A DNA stretch of 64,000 nt from Mesosutterella faecium (GCF_022809315.2 NZ_JAKZJU020000001.1:806001-870000); one strand, 5' to 3'; shown: positions 54,876-64,000, counted from the first letter of the stretch. Notes: generated from the letters alone by a model not told the origin. Program-made: numbers and translations.

Positions 54876-56420
54876 ATGCCGGACTCTTTTTACTGGTTTG
54901 ATTACGAGACTTTCGGCCTGAGGCGCGGGGAGGCCTTCCCCGCCCAGTTTGCAGGGCGCAGAACGGATCTGGAGCTCAATCCCCTTGACGATGGGGAGGT
55001 CTTTTACTGCAAGCCGGGAATCGACATGCTGCCTTCGCCGCAGAGCTGCGCGCTCACGGGGATTCTGCCCCAGTACTGCGAGAGGCACGGGCTGCCCGAA
55101 GGGCTTTTCGCAAGGGAGGTTCTTCGGCGCCTCGGAGCCCGGGGCACGGTGGGCATCGGCTACAACAGCTTCGCGTTCGACGACGAGGTGACCCGGTTCC
55201 TCCTGTGGAGAAACCTCCTGCCGCCCTATGAGAGGGAGTTTAAAGACGACTGCGGGCGCTGGGACCTCTACCCGCTTGTTCTCGCGTACTGGGCGCTGCG
55301 GCCGGAAGGCGTGAACTGGCCGCGGTGGCGGGAGTGCATCGGCTTGTTGAATGAAAAGCGGCTGCTGAAGCTGCCGGAGCCGAAGAACCCGGACGCGTTC
55401 TGCTTCAAGCTCGAGTGCCTGAGCCGGGCGAACGGGCTCGGGCATGAGAAAGCCCACGATGCACTCTCGGACGTGAACGCCACCATTGAGCTTGCGCGGC
55501 TCATCCGAAGCCGAAATCCGAGATTCTGGAGCTGGGCGTTCGAAAATCAGACGAAACCGAAGGTCATCGCACAGATCAATCATCCAGCCGTGCTGTGGCT
55601 CGACCCGCACCAGAGGCAGGACAGGGGCTATCTTCGGTTTGTGAGGCAGATCGGAGTCGACAGCGTGAATCCCAACTCGGTCTATCTCTGGGATTTGACG
55701 CGTGACCCGACCGAACTTCTGGATCAGACGCCGGAGAGCATCCGGCAGAGGACTTTCAGGAAAACAGGTGATCTTCCCGAGGGAGTCTCGCCGCTGCCGA
55801 TTTACAGGCTTGCGGTCAACCGTCATCCCTTTGTCTGCTCGGCCATCCATGTGCTCGGCCCGCGGCGCGCAGAAGAGTTCGGCTGGGATTTCAGTCAGAT
55901 TCAGAAAAACGCCTCCTGGTTCACGGCCGAGCGGCTCAGGCTGGCAAGCGACCTGCTTTCCAGGGCTTTCACTGCCCGCGCCGGGGACGAGGCTGAGCCC
56001 GAAGACGCCGACGTTGCGCTTTATTCATCTGGATTCCCCTCGGACCGGGACCAGGGCATGCTGAAGTCCCTGCAGAACCTTTCGCCGGGAGAGCTCGAGC
56101 AGAGGGTTCATTCGGGTAGGGTCATTTTCGAGAAGCCGGTTTACTACGAGCTGCTTCTGCGCTATCGGGCGCGCAACAATCCCGAGTACCTCAACGCGGA
56201 GGAACTGGGCAGGTGGAAGGCGTTCGTGAGGCAGAAGATGCAATCGAGCCTGCCGCGGTTCGAGTGCGAGGTGCAGGCTCTGGAGGAAAGCCTCGCGGGG
56301 CGGGGCGGGGACATTGTGGCGCAGCTCCGGCAGTGGCCTAGGCGCGATGCCCTCAGGCAGATTCTTTCGGAAGAAGGCGTAAAAGGAGGACAGCGGGAAA
56401 ATGAAGGACAGGAACTATGA
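54876..56420 (+). CDS. sbcB: exodeoxyribonuclease I
   Basis: ExoI degrades single-stranded DNA 3'-5'. The exonuclease motifs are FYWFDYETFGLRRGEAFPAQFAG (Exo I), GYNSFAFDDEVTRFLLWRN (Exo II) and HEKAHDALSDVNATIELARL (Exo III). SH3-like and C-terminal helical domains complete the 514 residues, slightly longer than in E. coli. It starts 24 bases after rng and overlaps the next gene by 20 bases. Confidence 0.93.
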   Translation: MPDSFYWFDYETFGLRRGEAFPAQFAGRRTDLELNPLDDGEVFYCKPGIDMLPSPQSCALTGILPQYCERHGLPEGLFAREVLRRLGARGTVGIGYNSFAFDDEVTRFLLWRNLLPPYEREFKDDCGRWDLYPLVLAYWALRPEGVNWPRWRECIGLLNEKRLLKLPEPKNPDAFCFKLECLSRANGLGHEKAHDALSDVNATIELARLIRSRNPRFWSWAFENQTKPKVIAQINHPAVLWLDPHQRQDRGYLRFVRQIGVDSVNPNSVYLWDLTRDPTELLDQTPESIRQRTFRKTGDLPEGVSPLPIYRLAVNRHPFVCSAIHVLGPRRAEEFGWDFSQIQKNASWFTAERLRLASDLLSRAFTARAGDEAEPEDADVALYSSGFPSDRDQGMLKSLQNLSPGELEQRVHSGRVIFEKPVYYELLLRYRARNNPEYLNAEELGRWKAFVRQKMQSSLPRFECEVQALEESLAGRGGDIVAQLRQWPRRDALRQILSEEGVKGGQRENEGQEL

Positions 56421-57327
56421 ATCTGTGACGCCCCGCAGGGCCGCTTTCGTCGGCCTTGGGGTGATGGGCTACCCGATGGCCGGCCACCTGCGCCGCGCTG
56501 GACACATTGTGACGGTTTACAACCGGACGGCCTCGAAGGCGAGGCGCTGGGTGCAGGAGTTCGGCGGAGAGATGGCTGCGACTCCGGCCGAGGCGGCAGC
56601 GGGAGCGGACGTCGTTTTTCTCTGCGTCGGCAACGACGATGACGTGCGCTCCGTGGTGTACGGAGACGACGGGGTATTCGCCTCGATGAAGCAGGGGGCC
56701 GTGCTGTGGGATGACACCACGGACTCCGCTCTGCTCGCCAGGGAGCTTTCCGCCGAGGCGGCGAAGCGGGGCCTGCTGTTTGTCGACGCCCCGGTTTCCG
56801 GAGGCGAGTCCGGCGCCCAGCAGGGAACTCTTACCGTGATGTGCGGTGGATCGGACGAAGCCTTCGAAAAGGGCGAACCGGTCGCCCGTGCCTTCGCCTG
56901 CGCGGTGACGCATCTCGGCGGGGCTGGCAGCGGGCAGCTTGCCAAGATGGTGAACCAGATCTGCATTGCCGGCGTAGTTCAGGGGCTTGCCGAGGCGCTC
57001 GCCTTCGGGGAGAACGCTGGGCTTGATATGGAAAAGGTGCTGCCCGTCATCGAACGGGGGGCCGCCGGATCCTGGCAGATGTCCGCGCGGGGAAAAACCA
57101 TGCTCGAGAGGCGGTTTGACTTCGGCTTCGCGGTAGACTGGATGAGAAAGGATCTGGGAATCGCGCTGCAGGAGGCGAGGAGAAACGGCTCGACGCTGCC
57201 CCTCACCGCGCTGGTCGACCAGTTCTACGGAGACATTCAGAAGGCCGGGGGAGGAAGGCTCGACACTTCCAGCCTCATTGCCCGGTTCCCTCAAAAGCCG
57301 CCGGTCCGGCGCGGTTCCGAATCCTGA
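56401..57327 (+). CDS. NAD(P)-dependent beta-hydroxyacid dehydrogenase family protein
   Basis: The Rossmann start FVGLGVMGYPMAGHLRRAGHIVTVYNRT, substrate loop FVDAPVSGGESGAQQGTLTVMCGG and catalytic Lys in GQLAKMVNQICIAG define the 3-hydroxyisobutyrate dehydrogenase / tartronate semialdehyde reductase family. It has 308 residues. The true substrate is unresolved; there are no glycerate, valine or glyoxylate genes nearby. It overlaps sbcB by 20 bases and is followed by glnS after about 60 bases. Confidence 0.85.
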   Translation: MKDRNYESVTPRRAAFVGLGVMGYPMAGHLRRAGHIVTVYNRTASKARRWVQEFGGEMAATPAEAAAGADVVFLCVGNDDDVRSVVYGDDGVFASMKQGAVLWDDTTDSALLARELSAEAAKRGLLFVDAPVSGGESGAQQGTLTVMCGGSDEAFEKGEPVARAFACAVTHLGGAGSGQLAKMVNQICIAGVVQGLAEALAFGENAGLDMEKVLPVIERGAAGSWQMSARGKTMLERRFDFGFAVDWMRKDLGIALQEARRNGSTLPLTALVDQFYGDIQKAGGGRLDTSSLIARFPQKPPVRRGSES

Positions 57328-57390
57328 AGCCGATGACGCTAGAATAATCACTTTACATTGAACACTCCTGCTCCAAGGGATCAGACAGTC

Positions 57391-59472
57391 ATGAGCAATA
57401 CTGGTGACAACAAAACGGTGGAAACGGCTGAGGCCTCCAATTTCATTGAGAAGATCATAGAGGAGGACCTTTCGCGCGGTTCGACGGTTCCGAGAAAATG
57501 GTGCGGACACCCTGCGCCGTATTCCGAGCAGGAGAAGGGGCAGGAGGACACGGCGAGGATCCGCACCCGCTTTCCGCCCGAGCCGAACGGTTACCTGCAC
57601 ATCGGGCATGCGAAGAGCATCTGCCTGAACTTCGGCCTGGCCAGGAAATTCGGAGGGTGCTGCCATCTTCGCTTTGACGACACCAACCCCGGCAAGGAAA
57701 GCTCGGAATATGTCGAGTCCATCAAGGAGTCGGTGAAGTGGCTGGGGTTCGACTGGGAGGAAAACGGCAGGAGCAATCTGTTTTTCGCGAGCTCTTACTT
57801 CAAGTGGATGTACCAGTTCGCCGAGTATCTGATTCGCATCGGCTATGCCTACGTCGATGAGCAGACTCAGGAGCAAATGAAGGAGAACCGCGGCACGCTC
57901 ACCGAGCCCGGGCGGAATTCGCCGTTCCGCGACAGGGATCCGGAGGAAAGCCTGCGGCTGTTTCGCGAGATGAAGGAAGGCAAGCACCCCGAGGGCAGCA
58001 TGGTGCTCAGGGCGAAGATCGACATGGCGAGCCCCAATGTGAACCTCCGCGATCCTGCGATCTACCGCATCCGCTTTGCCGAGCATCAGGAGACGGGCAA
58101 CGAATGGTGCATCTATCCGATGTACACCTTTGCGCACCCGATCGAGGACTCTCTCGAAAACATCACTCATTCCATCTGCACGCTCGAGTTTGAAGACCAG
58201 CGCGCTTTCTATGACTGGGCTCTGGAGCGCATCGTGCCGCTGCTGCGCACGCCGCAGTTCGAAGAGGCGGGGCGGGTGCTGCGGGCCATGGCCAGCGGGT
58301 CCGATGACCGGGCCGATGCATTTTTGGCCGCCTGCGTGGCAAACCGCGCGAAACTCGGCAGCTCGGAGCCTGAGCGCCGGGCGGCTGCGATCCTCGACAG
58401 GCACGCCGAGGCCGGCACGTCTCCGGCCCGCGGTACTGAGGACGCCCGGTCTTTGTTTGCCCTGATGCTGGAGCGCACGGAGCTTTTCACGCCGCTTCTT
58501 CAGCATGCGCTCGACGTCGTGCGGCCGAACTTCTTCCTGCTGTCGCACCAGCATGAGTTCAACCGTCTCAATCTCTCCAACGTGGTCCTTTCCAAGAGAA
58601 AGCTCATTTCTCTGGTGAAGGAGGGGCTGGTGGACGGCTGGGACGATCCCCGCATGCCCACCCTGATGGGACTTCGCCGCCGCGGCTACACGCCGGCCTC
58701 CGTGCGCAACTTCGTCAAAAAATGCGGCGTGTCCCGCGTGGCCGGCGGATCCATCGACTATTCTGTTCTGGAAAACAGCCTGCGCGAAGACCTGGACGAC
58801 AAGGCGCCCCGCCGCATGGCCGTTCTCAGGCCGCTGAAGCTCGTGATCGACAATTATCCCCAGGGGGGCTCGGAGCTCGTGCGGGCGAGCAACCACCCGA
58901 AAAAGCCGGAGATGGGGGAGAGGGACGTCCCCTTCTCGGGCGAGCTGTGGATCGAGGAGAGCGATTTTGCGCTGGACCCGCCGAAAGGCTTCAAGCGCCT
59001 CACGCTCCCCAAGGACGGATCGCCGGCCCGAAAAGTGCGTCTGCGCGCCGCCTACATCATCGAGCCTGTCTCCTGCGAGAAAGACGAATCGGGCCGCGTG
59101 ACCGTGGTCCATGCCCGGTATTTTCCGGAAACAAAGAGCGGCACGGCCGGCTCGGAGACTGTGAAGGCGAAGGCGACCATCCACTGGGTCGACGCGAAGC
59201 AGGGCGTTCCGGCCGAGTTCCGGATCTATGGCCGGCTTTTCGAGGTGGAGCACCCCGAAGCGGAGGACGCGGATTACCGCACGCTCATCAACCCGCACGC
59301 CAAGCAGGTTCTGAAGGGCTTCGTCGAGCCCGCGCTTGCGCAGGCCCGCGGCGATGACAAGTTCCAGTTCGAAAGGACGGGCTATTTCGTGGCCGACCGC
59401 GTGGATCATGCGGCCGGGCGCCCGGTGTTCAATCTGGCCGTGACGCTGAGGGACTCCAAGGGAAAGCTGTGA
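57391..59472 (+). CDS. glnS: glutamine--tRNA ligase with internal insertion
   Basis: GlnRS charges tRNA-Gln with glutamine. Class I motifs are present: HIGH at 70-73 and the KMSKS equivalent VLSKRKL at 399-405. The C-terminal beta-barrel anticodon domains are intact. The protein has 693 residues against 554 in E. coli. About 30 extra residues are at the N-terminus, and about 93 residues (roughly 286-378, nt 58246-58524) are inserted between HSICTLEFEDQRAFYDWALER and HQHEFNRLNLSNVVLSKRK, where E. coli has only a few. The insert looks helical (Ala, Arg, Leu, Glu-rich) and is in frame. The ATG at 57391 begins MSNTGDNK. Confidence 0.92.
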   Translation: MSNTGDNKTVETAEASNFIEKIIEEDLSRGSTVPRKWCGHPAPYSEQEKGQEDTARIRTRFPPEPNGYLHIGHAKSICLNFGLARKFGGCCHLRFDDTNPGKESSEYVESIKESVKWLGFDWEENGRSNLFFASSYFKWMYQFAEYLIRIGYAYVDEQTQEQMKENRGTLTEPGRNSPFRDRDPEESLRLFREMKEGKHPEGSMVLRAKIDMASPNVNLRDPAIYRIRFAEHQETGNEWCIYPMYTFAHPIEDSLENITHSICTLEFEDQRAFYDWALERIVPLLRTPQFEEAGRVLRAMASGSDDRADAFLAACVANRAKLGSSEPERRAAAILDRHAEAGTSPARGTEDARSLFALMLERTELFTPLLQHALDVVRPNFFLLSHQHEFNRLNLSNVVLSKRKLISLVKEGLVDGWDDPRMPTLMGLRRRGYTPASVRNFVKKCGVSRVAGGSIDYSVLENSLREDLDDKAPRRMAVLRPLKLVIDNYPQGGSELVRASNHPKKPEMGERDVPFSGELWIEESDFALDPPKGFKRLTLPKDGSPARKVRLRAAYIIEPVSCEKDESGRVTVVHARYFPETKSGTAGSETVKAKATIHWVDAKQGVPAEFRIYGRLFEVEHPEAEDADYRTLINPHAKQVLKGFVEPALAQARGDDKFQFERTGYFVADRVDHAAGRPVFNLAVTLRDSKGKL

Positions 59473-59665
59473 GCGTCCGCAGGCAGAATGCATTTGGCCT
59501 AAAGAATTAGCCGGAACGGCTTAAGGAAAGGTTTGAATGCAGAGTGCCTGCGAACGTATTATGATTAGCGCTACTTGACTGAAGTGCCTTCAAAAAAGAG
59601 TGCTTTGCTGTCAAGCACGTTGGGAGGCTTGGGCCTCTTCACTTTCAATAGGAAGAAATCGCATC

Positions 59666-59992
59666 ATGAAAAAGCTGATTGTTCTGGCCGCTGCTGCTCT
59701 CCTCGCTGCTGGTGCCAATGCTGCTTACAAGGACGGAACCTACACTGGCGTTGGTCAGGGCAAGGCTGGTCCTGTCAAGGTTCAGGTGACCGTCAAGGGT
59801 GGCAAGGTTGCCGCCGTCAAGGTTCTTGAACAGAAAGAAACCCCGATGATCTTCAAGGGCGCTGAGTCCGGCGTTGTCCCGGCCATCGTCAAGGCCAACG
59901 GCACGAAGGGTGTTGCCACCGTTTCCGGCGCCACCCTGTCCTCCAAGGGCATTCTGGCCGGTGCTGACGCTGCTCTGAAGCAGGCCAAGTAA
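59666..59992 (+). CDS. small exported FMN-binding domain protein
   Basis: After a signal peptide (MKKLIVLAAAALLAAGANA) the mature protein is almost only an FMN-binding domain: AYKDGTYTGVGQGKAGPVKVQVTVKGGKVAAVKV, then VSGATLSSKGI near the end. In NqrC/RnfG-type proteins FMN is covalently linked to Thr in the SGAT(L/x)(S/T) motif, so T in SGATLS is the expected site. It has 108 residues and is probably a periplasmic one-electron carrier. Codon use is highly biased (GTC, CTG, GCT), suggesting strong expression. The apbE gene follows. Confidence 0.85.
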   Translation: MKKLIVLAAAALLAAGANAAYKDGTYTGVGQGKAGPVKVQVTVKGGKVAAVKVLEQKETPMIFKGAESGVVPAIVKANGTKGVATVSGATLSSKGILAGADAALKQAK

Positions 59993-60020
59993 TTTCTTTG
60001 GTCGCAAGACCGGAGAGGTA

Positions 60021-60065
60021 AACTCCCTCGGGAGTTCGGAAAGGGTGCGTTCGCGCACCCTTTTC
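60021..60065 (+). terminator. hairpins between the FMN-binding gene and apbE
   Basis: A stem AACTCC-CTCG-GGAGTT (60021-60036) precedes AAGGGTGCG-TTCG-CGCACCCTT (60041-60062) followed by TTTTC. The second has a very stable TTCG loop but a short T-run. It may cut most transcripts after the small gene and let less apbE be made. Confidence 0.65.
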
Positions 60066-60082
60066 TAATGTCTGGAGAATCC

Positions 60083-61153
60083 ATGCTATCCCGTCGAAAC
60101 TTATTGAAGTCGCTCGCGGCCTGCTCTCTTCCGGCGCTGCCGGCTGCGGCTGCGGAAACCGGATCCGGGGAGCCGCAGCTTTATCAGGCGGAGAAAAACA
60201 CTTTTTCGATGGGGACCCTGATCGGTCTGAAGGTTTACGCTCCGACGGAGGACAAGGCCTCGGCCTGGCTCGAGGCGGCTGACGAGGAAATGAACAGGCT
60301 TGCCGGCATCCTGACCGTTCACGGCGACTCGAGCCCGATGATCGAGGTGATCAGGCAGTCGGGCCGCCCGGTGGCGGTTCCGGAGGAGGCTGCGGAGGCT
60401 GTAGCCGCGGCGCTCAAGGTTGCGAAGGAATCGGATTCAGCCTTTGAGCCGACCATCGGCAAGCTCGTCGATGTCTGGAAGATCGGATTCGGCGGGAAAG
60501 CCGTTCCCTCCGACGGGGAGATCCGGCGCGCCAGGTCCTTTGTCGACTGGCGCCGCGTGCGGGTGTTCCGGCGCGGAGAGCAGGATTATGTCCAGATCGG
60601 CCGCGGCCAGGACATCGATCTGGGCGGAATTGCAAAGGGTTATATCGGCACTCGCATGGCGCTCTACCTCAAGGAGCTGGGAGCAAGGAAGGCTCTTTTC
60701 AATCTGGGCGGCAACGTTGTTGTGATCGGCAGTTCACCGGCCGGGCGGCCCTGGAGAATCGGGCTGCAGCATCCCGCCGAGGAGCGCAACGATTACTTTG
60801 CCGTTCTCAGCGCTGAGGACGAGTCAGTCATCACTTCGGGCGCCTATGAGCGCAAGCTCGTCATCAATGGCAGGCAGTACGGGCACATCCTCTCGCCAAA
60901 AACCGGCTATCCGGTGCAGACGGATCTTTCTTCCGTGACCATTGCGGACAGGGACGGGGCCAAGGCGGATGCCTGGTGCACGGCCCTTTTTGCCATGGGC
61001 CGGAAGAAGGCTTTCGGGATCCTGCGCCGGAGGCCGGACATAGAGGCGGCTCTGATGAGCAGCGACTACCGCACCGTCTGGCTGACCCCCGGTCTTGCGC
61101 GGCGCTGCGAGGTGACCGACCCGGCCGTGAGGAAAGTGATTCTGCGTCGCTAG
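60083..61153 (+). CDS. apbE: FAD:protein FMN transferase ApbE
   Basis: ApbE attaches FMN from FAD covalently to a Thr of target proteins, outside the cytoplasm. The N-terminus MLSRRNLLKSLAACSLPALPAAAAE looks like a twin-arginine-type signal. The ApbE core includes FSMGTLIGLKVYAP, VDVWKIG, the DIDLGGIAKGYIGTRM motif and NLGGNVVVIG, with TSGAYERKL later and HILSPKTGYPVQTDL with the metal-binding part. It has 356 residues. The ATG at 60083 has TGGAG five bases upstream. Its neighbour at 59666 is its probable substrate. Confidence 0.92.
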   Translation: MLSRRNLLKSLAACSLPALPAAAAETGSGEPQLYQAEKNTFSMGTLIGLKVYAPTEDKASAWLEAADEEMNRLAGILTVHGDSSPMIEVIRQSGRPVAVPEEAAEAVAAALKVAKESDSAFEPTIGKLVDVWKIGFGGKAVPSDGEIRRARSFVDWRRVRVFRRGEQDYVQIGRGQDIDLGGIAKGYIGTRMALYLKELGARKALFNLGGNVVVIGSSPAGRPWRIGLQHPAEERNDYFAVLSAEDESVITSGAYERKLVINGRQYGHILSPKTGYPVQTDLSSVTIADRDGAKADAWCTALFAMGRKKAFGILRRRPDIEAALMSSDYRTVWLTPGLARRCEVTDPAVRKVILRR

Positions 61154-61182
61154 CCTCGGGCGCCTCGGACTTTTCCCCTTTT

Positions 61183-61959
61183 TCAGGGGTCGAGTCTGAT
61201 GTCGTCGTCGAAGGGCTCTTCGCCGTCCAAGGGCTGCTGGCCGGAAACAATGGCGCGCAGCCCTGTCGCGTTCAGGATCTGAACGTGCTTTTGGTTGACC
61301 TGAATGAGCCCGTCGTGCGAAAAGCGCGACAGGACCCTGCTCACGGTCTCCAGCTTCAGGCCCAGATAGGATCCGATTTCAGCGCGGGTCATGCGGAGCA
61401 CGAACTCGCTGCGGCTGTATCCCCTTGATTCAAACCTTTGGGAGAGGTTCAGCAGAAAAGCGGCGAGGCGCTCCTCGGCGTGCATGGATCCGAGCAGCAG
61501 CATGATGCCGTGCTGCCGGACGATTTCCCGCGACAGGATCTTATGGAAGTGCTGCCCCATGGAGCGCATGGAGGTGGTGATCTCCAGCATGCGTTCATAG
61601 GGCAGGACGCAGACTTCCGTATCCTCGAGGGCAATGACGTCGCAGGAATGGACGTCGCTTGCGATGCCGTCGAGCCCTACCAGTTCCCCGGCCATGTGAA
61701 AGGACGTGACCTGCTCGCGTCCGTCGCTGGACATGACGGTGCTTTTCAGGAATCCGAGCCTGATGGCAAAGAGGTTGTCGAAATGGTCGCCCGTTCTGTA
61801 CAGGGCCTCCCCCCGCTTGATTCTCTTGCGGGTGGACACCATGTCCTCAATGCGTTCGATTTCCTTGAGCGAGAGGCGAAGGGGCAGGCAGAGCTCCCTG
61901 AGGTTGCAGTTCGAGCACGCCACCCGGAGGGCGGATAAAGAGATCTTTGAGGTCGTCAT
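61183..61959 (-). CDS. fnr: FNR-type anaerobic transcription regulator
   Basis: FNR senses oxygen through a 4Fe-4S cluster and controls anaerobic genes. Cluster ligands are C15, C18, C24 (VACSNCNLRELC) and C106 (HSCDVIAL). The sensor beta-barrel is followed by the HTH recognition helix LKLETVSRVLSRF, whose Glu, Ser and Arg are those that read TTGAT in E. coli FNR. It has 258 residues. It is divergent from hemN with a matching FNR box between them. Confidence 0.93.
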   Translation of the reverse strand: MTTSKISLSALRVACSNCNLRELCLPLRLSLKEIERIEDMVSTRKRIKRGEALYRTGDHFDNLFAIRLGFLKSTVMSSDGREQVTSFHMAGELVGLDGIASDVHSCDVIALEDTEVCVLPYERMLEITTSMRSMGQHFHKILSREIVRQHGIMLLLGSMHAEERLAAFLLNLSQRFESRGYSRSEFVLRMTRAEIGSYLGLKLETVSRVLSRFSHDGLIQVNQKHVQILNATGLRAIVSGQQPLDGEEPFDDDIRLDP

Positions 61960-62105
61960 TCAAAAAGCCAGAAATGCCTATGACCGGTGCTGATTTAACG
62001 CGGCCCTAATGTTCGAATAAGCCCCAGCCGGTACAATGCATCCAGTTTAGATGCTATATATGACCCGGACCCGCTTGAGAGCCGGGGAGCATTGAACGGG
62101 CGGTT

Positions 62106-62119
62106 TTGACGTCTGTCAA
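62106..62119. promoter_or_regulatory. FNR box upstream of hemN
   Basis: TTGACGTCTGTCAA is a perfect TTGAC-N4-GTCAA palindrome, one base per half-site from the consensus. A TAATAA -10-like hexamer at 62141-62146 would place a start near 62153, about 41 bases from the centre of the site, the class II activator position. It may also affect fnr on the other strand. Confidence 0.75.
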
Positions 62120-62187
62120 TAAGTAAGCTCTCGCCGGCAATAATAACAGGAACTTTAATCTAGGTCATGTTTTTGGAGAAATCATCC

Positions 62188-63588
62188 ATGGGTATCCCCG
62201 CAACGAGCTACGTTGAACTGCCCGATCTGGCCCTCCTGAGAAAGTTTGATATCCCGGCCCCCCGCTATACCTCCTATCCGACTGCTGATCGGTTCACCCG
62301 GGAGTTTGGCCCCGAAGATTACGAGGCGGCGCTTCAGTCGCGCCAGGACGAACCCCTCCGCAAGGCTCTCTCGCTGTACGTGCACATTCCATTCTGCAGC
62401 GATGTCTGCTACTACTGCGGCTGCAACAAGATCGTGACCCGGGATCACGCCCGGGCGGCGCAGTACCTGGAAGTTCTTGGGAAAGAGATGGACTTGGTGG
62501 GAAAGTTCCTGACCGGGGACCGCGAGATCGAGCAGCTGCATTTCGGGGGCGGTTCGCCCACGTTCCTCGACAACGACGAGCTCGAGCGGGTCATGACGAT
62601 GATCAGGCAGCGATTTCCGCTGCAGAAGGACGGGGAGTTTTCCATTGAAGCGGATCCCCGCTCGACGCCGGCCGACAAGATCGCCAAGATGGCCGAGCTC
62701 GGGCTGAACCGCATGAGCCTCGGTGTACAGGACCTCAATGCCGAGGTTCAGAAGGCAGTGAACCGCATCCAGCCCTTCGAGCTTGTCCGCGACACGATGC
62801 AGGCCGCCAGGGCAAACGGCTTTCACTCCATCAACATGGATCTGATCTACGGCCTGCCCCTGCAGACCGAGGCTTCCTTTGCGAGGACGATCGAGCAGGT
62901 GATCGAGCTTTCGCCCGACCGCATCGCCTTGTACCACTACGCGCACCTGCCCAACATATTCAAGCCCCAGCGCATGATTCGGAACGCCGACCTGCCTTCG
63001 ACCGAGACAAAGGTCGAGATCATGTTCAACGCCATCCGGACGCTTACGGCAAACGGCTACCGCTACATCGGGATGGACCATTTTGCCAAGGAGACGGACG
63101 AGCTCTCGGTCGCGCAGAAGAACGGCACCCTGCAGCGCAACTTCCAGGGCTACTCGACGCGCGCGGACTGCGACATGGTGGCGCTGGGGGCTTCCTCCAT
63201 CTCCAAGGTGGGCCGCGTCTATGCCTGCAATCCCCGGGATACGGAGAGCTACTATGCGGCCATCAACGGCGGCAGGCTTGCGACCATGAGGGGCTTCCGG
63301 CTTTCAGACGAGGATGAGCTGAGGCACTGGGTCATCATGAAGATCATGTGCCAGTTCGAGGTGAAAAAAAGCGAGGTCGAGGAAAAATTCGGCGTGGACT
63401 TCGACAGCCACTTCGCCTGGGAGCTGAAGCATCTCGCCGCCTACCAGAAGCACGAGCTGGTCAGTCTGCACCCAGATCGAATCGTCGTGACGCCCAAGGG
63501 CAGGATCTTCGTGCGCGCCGTGGCCATGCAGTTCGACAAATATCTGCGGGAGTCCGACAGGGCGGGCGGCTACTCGACCATCGCCTGA
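62188..63588 (+). CDS. hemN: oxygen-independent coproporphyrinogen III oxidase
   Basis: HemN is a radical-SAM enzyme that makes protoporphyrinogen IX without oxygen. The cluster motif is C70-x3-C74-x2-C77-x-C79 (PFCSDVCYYCGC), followed by HFGGGSPTFL and the C-terminal HemN domain. It has 466 residues from the ATG at 62188, which has GGAG upstream; an ATG seven codons earlier lacks a site. Its FNR box and divergent fnr show anaerobic control. Confidence 0.95.
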   Translation: MGIPATSYVELPDLALLRKFDIPAPRYTSYPTADRFTREFGPEDYEAALQSRQDEPLRKALSLYVHIPFCSDVCYYCGCNKIVTRDHARAAQYLEVLGKEMDLVGKFLTGDREIEQLHFGGGSPTFLDNDELERVMTMIRQRFPLQKDGEFSIEADPRSTPADKIAKMAELGLNRMSLGVQDLNAEVQKAVNRIQPFELVRDTMQAARANGFHSINMDLIYGLPLQTEASFARTIEQVIELSPDRIALYHYAHLPNIFKPQRMIRNADLPSTETKVEIMFNAIRTLTANGYRYIGMDHFAKETDELSVAQKNGTLQRNFQGYSTRADCDMVALGASSISKVGRVYACNPRDTESYYAAINGGRLATMRGFRLSDEDELRHWVIMKIMCQFEVKKSEVEEKFGVDFDSHFAWELKHLAAYQKHELVSLHPDRIVVTPKGRIFVRAVAMQFDKYLRESDRAGGYSTIA

Positions 63589-63610
63589 AGACGGGCTGCA
63601 CTGATCCTGA

Positions 63611-64000
<390 letters not shown>

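Noticed and set aside
56353..59493. 1046-codon open frame on the minus strand
   Set aside because: It lies antisense to the dehydrogenase and glnS genes. Its residues show no known domain, and the plus-strand frames have clear family motifs throughout.

Overview
The window is one contiguous piece of a GC-rich bacterial chromosome. Gene content points to a betaproteobacterium of the order Burkholderiales, most likely the anaerobic or microaerophilic gut family Sutterellaceae (inference). Supporting signs are the zapA-6S RNA pair, the divergent bamE/fur pair, the rnhA-dnaQ pair with an upstream methyltransferase, a di-heme fumarate reductase membrane subunit of Wolinella type, FNR with FNR-box promoters, oxygen-independent hemN, and an ApbE/FMN-binding protein pair. 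No phage, plasmid, CRISPR or defence locus was found.

Layout. (1) 1-5708 is an insertion-sequence island. An IS3-family element on the minus strand is interrupted inside orfA by an IS110/IS1111-type element, which is itself interrupted by an IS21-family element (istA-istB) with a perfect 8-bp target duplication. (2) 5710-8241: fumarate reductase cytochrome b with its own terminator, upp and a LapA-domain membrane protein. (3) 8272-12873: pepN-fbp and a tetraheme NapC/NrfH-type cytochrome with a perfect palindromic FNR box. (4) 13045-16567: modE divergent from modABC. (5) 16623-26742: purB, a DUF72 gene, purE-purK-sua5-murI, purC, dgkA, class II aldolase and amiC, with tsaE just beyond. (6) 27329-33374: tRNA-Thr(CGT), ilvD, lgt, 6S RNA, zapA, a ZapB-like coiled-coil gene, dapB, bamE and fur. 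(7) 33403-42513: phosphoethanolamine transferase-like gene, recN, nadK, fabI, mltD, methyltransferase, rnhA, dnaQ and tRNA-Val(CAC). (8) 42783-49962: two glycosyltransferases around dnaE, then msbA (LPS assembly and export). (9) 50009-59472: a divergent GcvT-family gene with sdaA, then thyA, rng, sbcB, a beta-hydroxyacid dehydrogenase and an enlarged glnS. (10) 59666-64000: FMN-binding protein and apbE, fnr divergent from hemN, and the start of alaS.

Much of the accessory content fits anaerobic respiration: an FNR regulator, FNR-type sites before hemN, the tetraheme cytochrome and (weaker) frdC, a molybdate transporter that would feed molybdoenzymes, and a flavinylated periplasmic electron carrier with its flavin transferase. 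The most unusual protein features are an insertion of about 93 residues inside GlnRS, a GcvT-family protein beside sdaA without gcvH or gcvP, and a CX3CH heme motif in the tetraheme cytochrome. The best new non-coding candidates are the IS1111 3' region (possible guide RNA, split by the IS21 element) and the 6S RNA.
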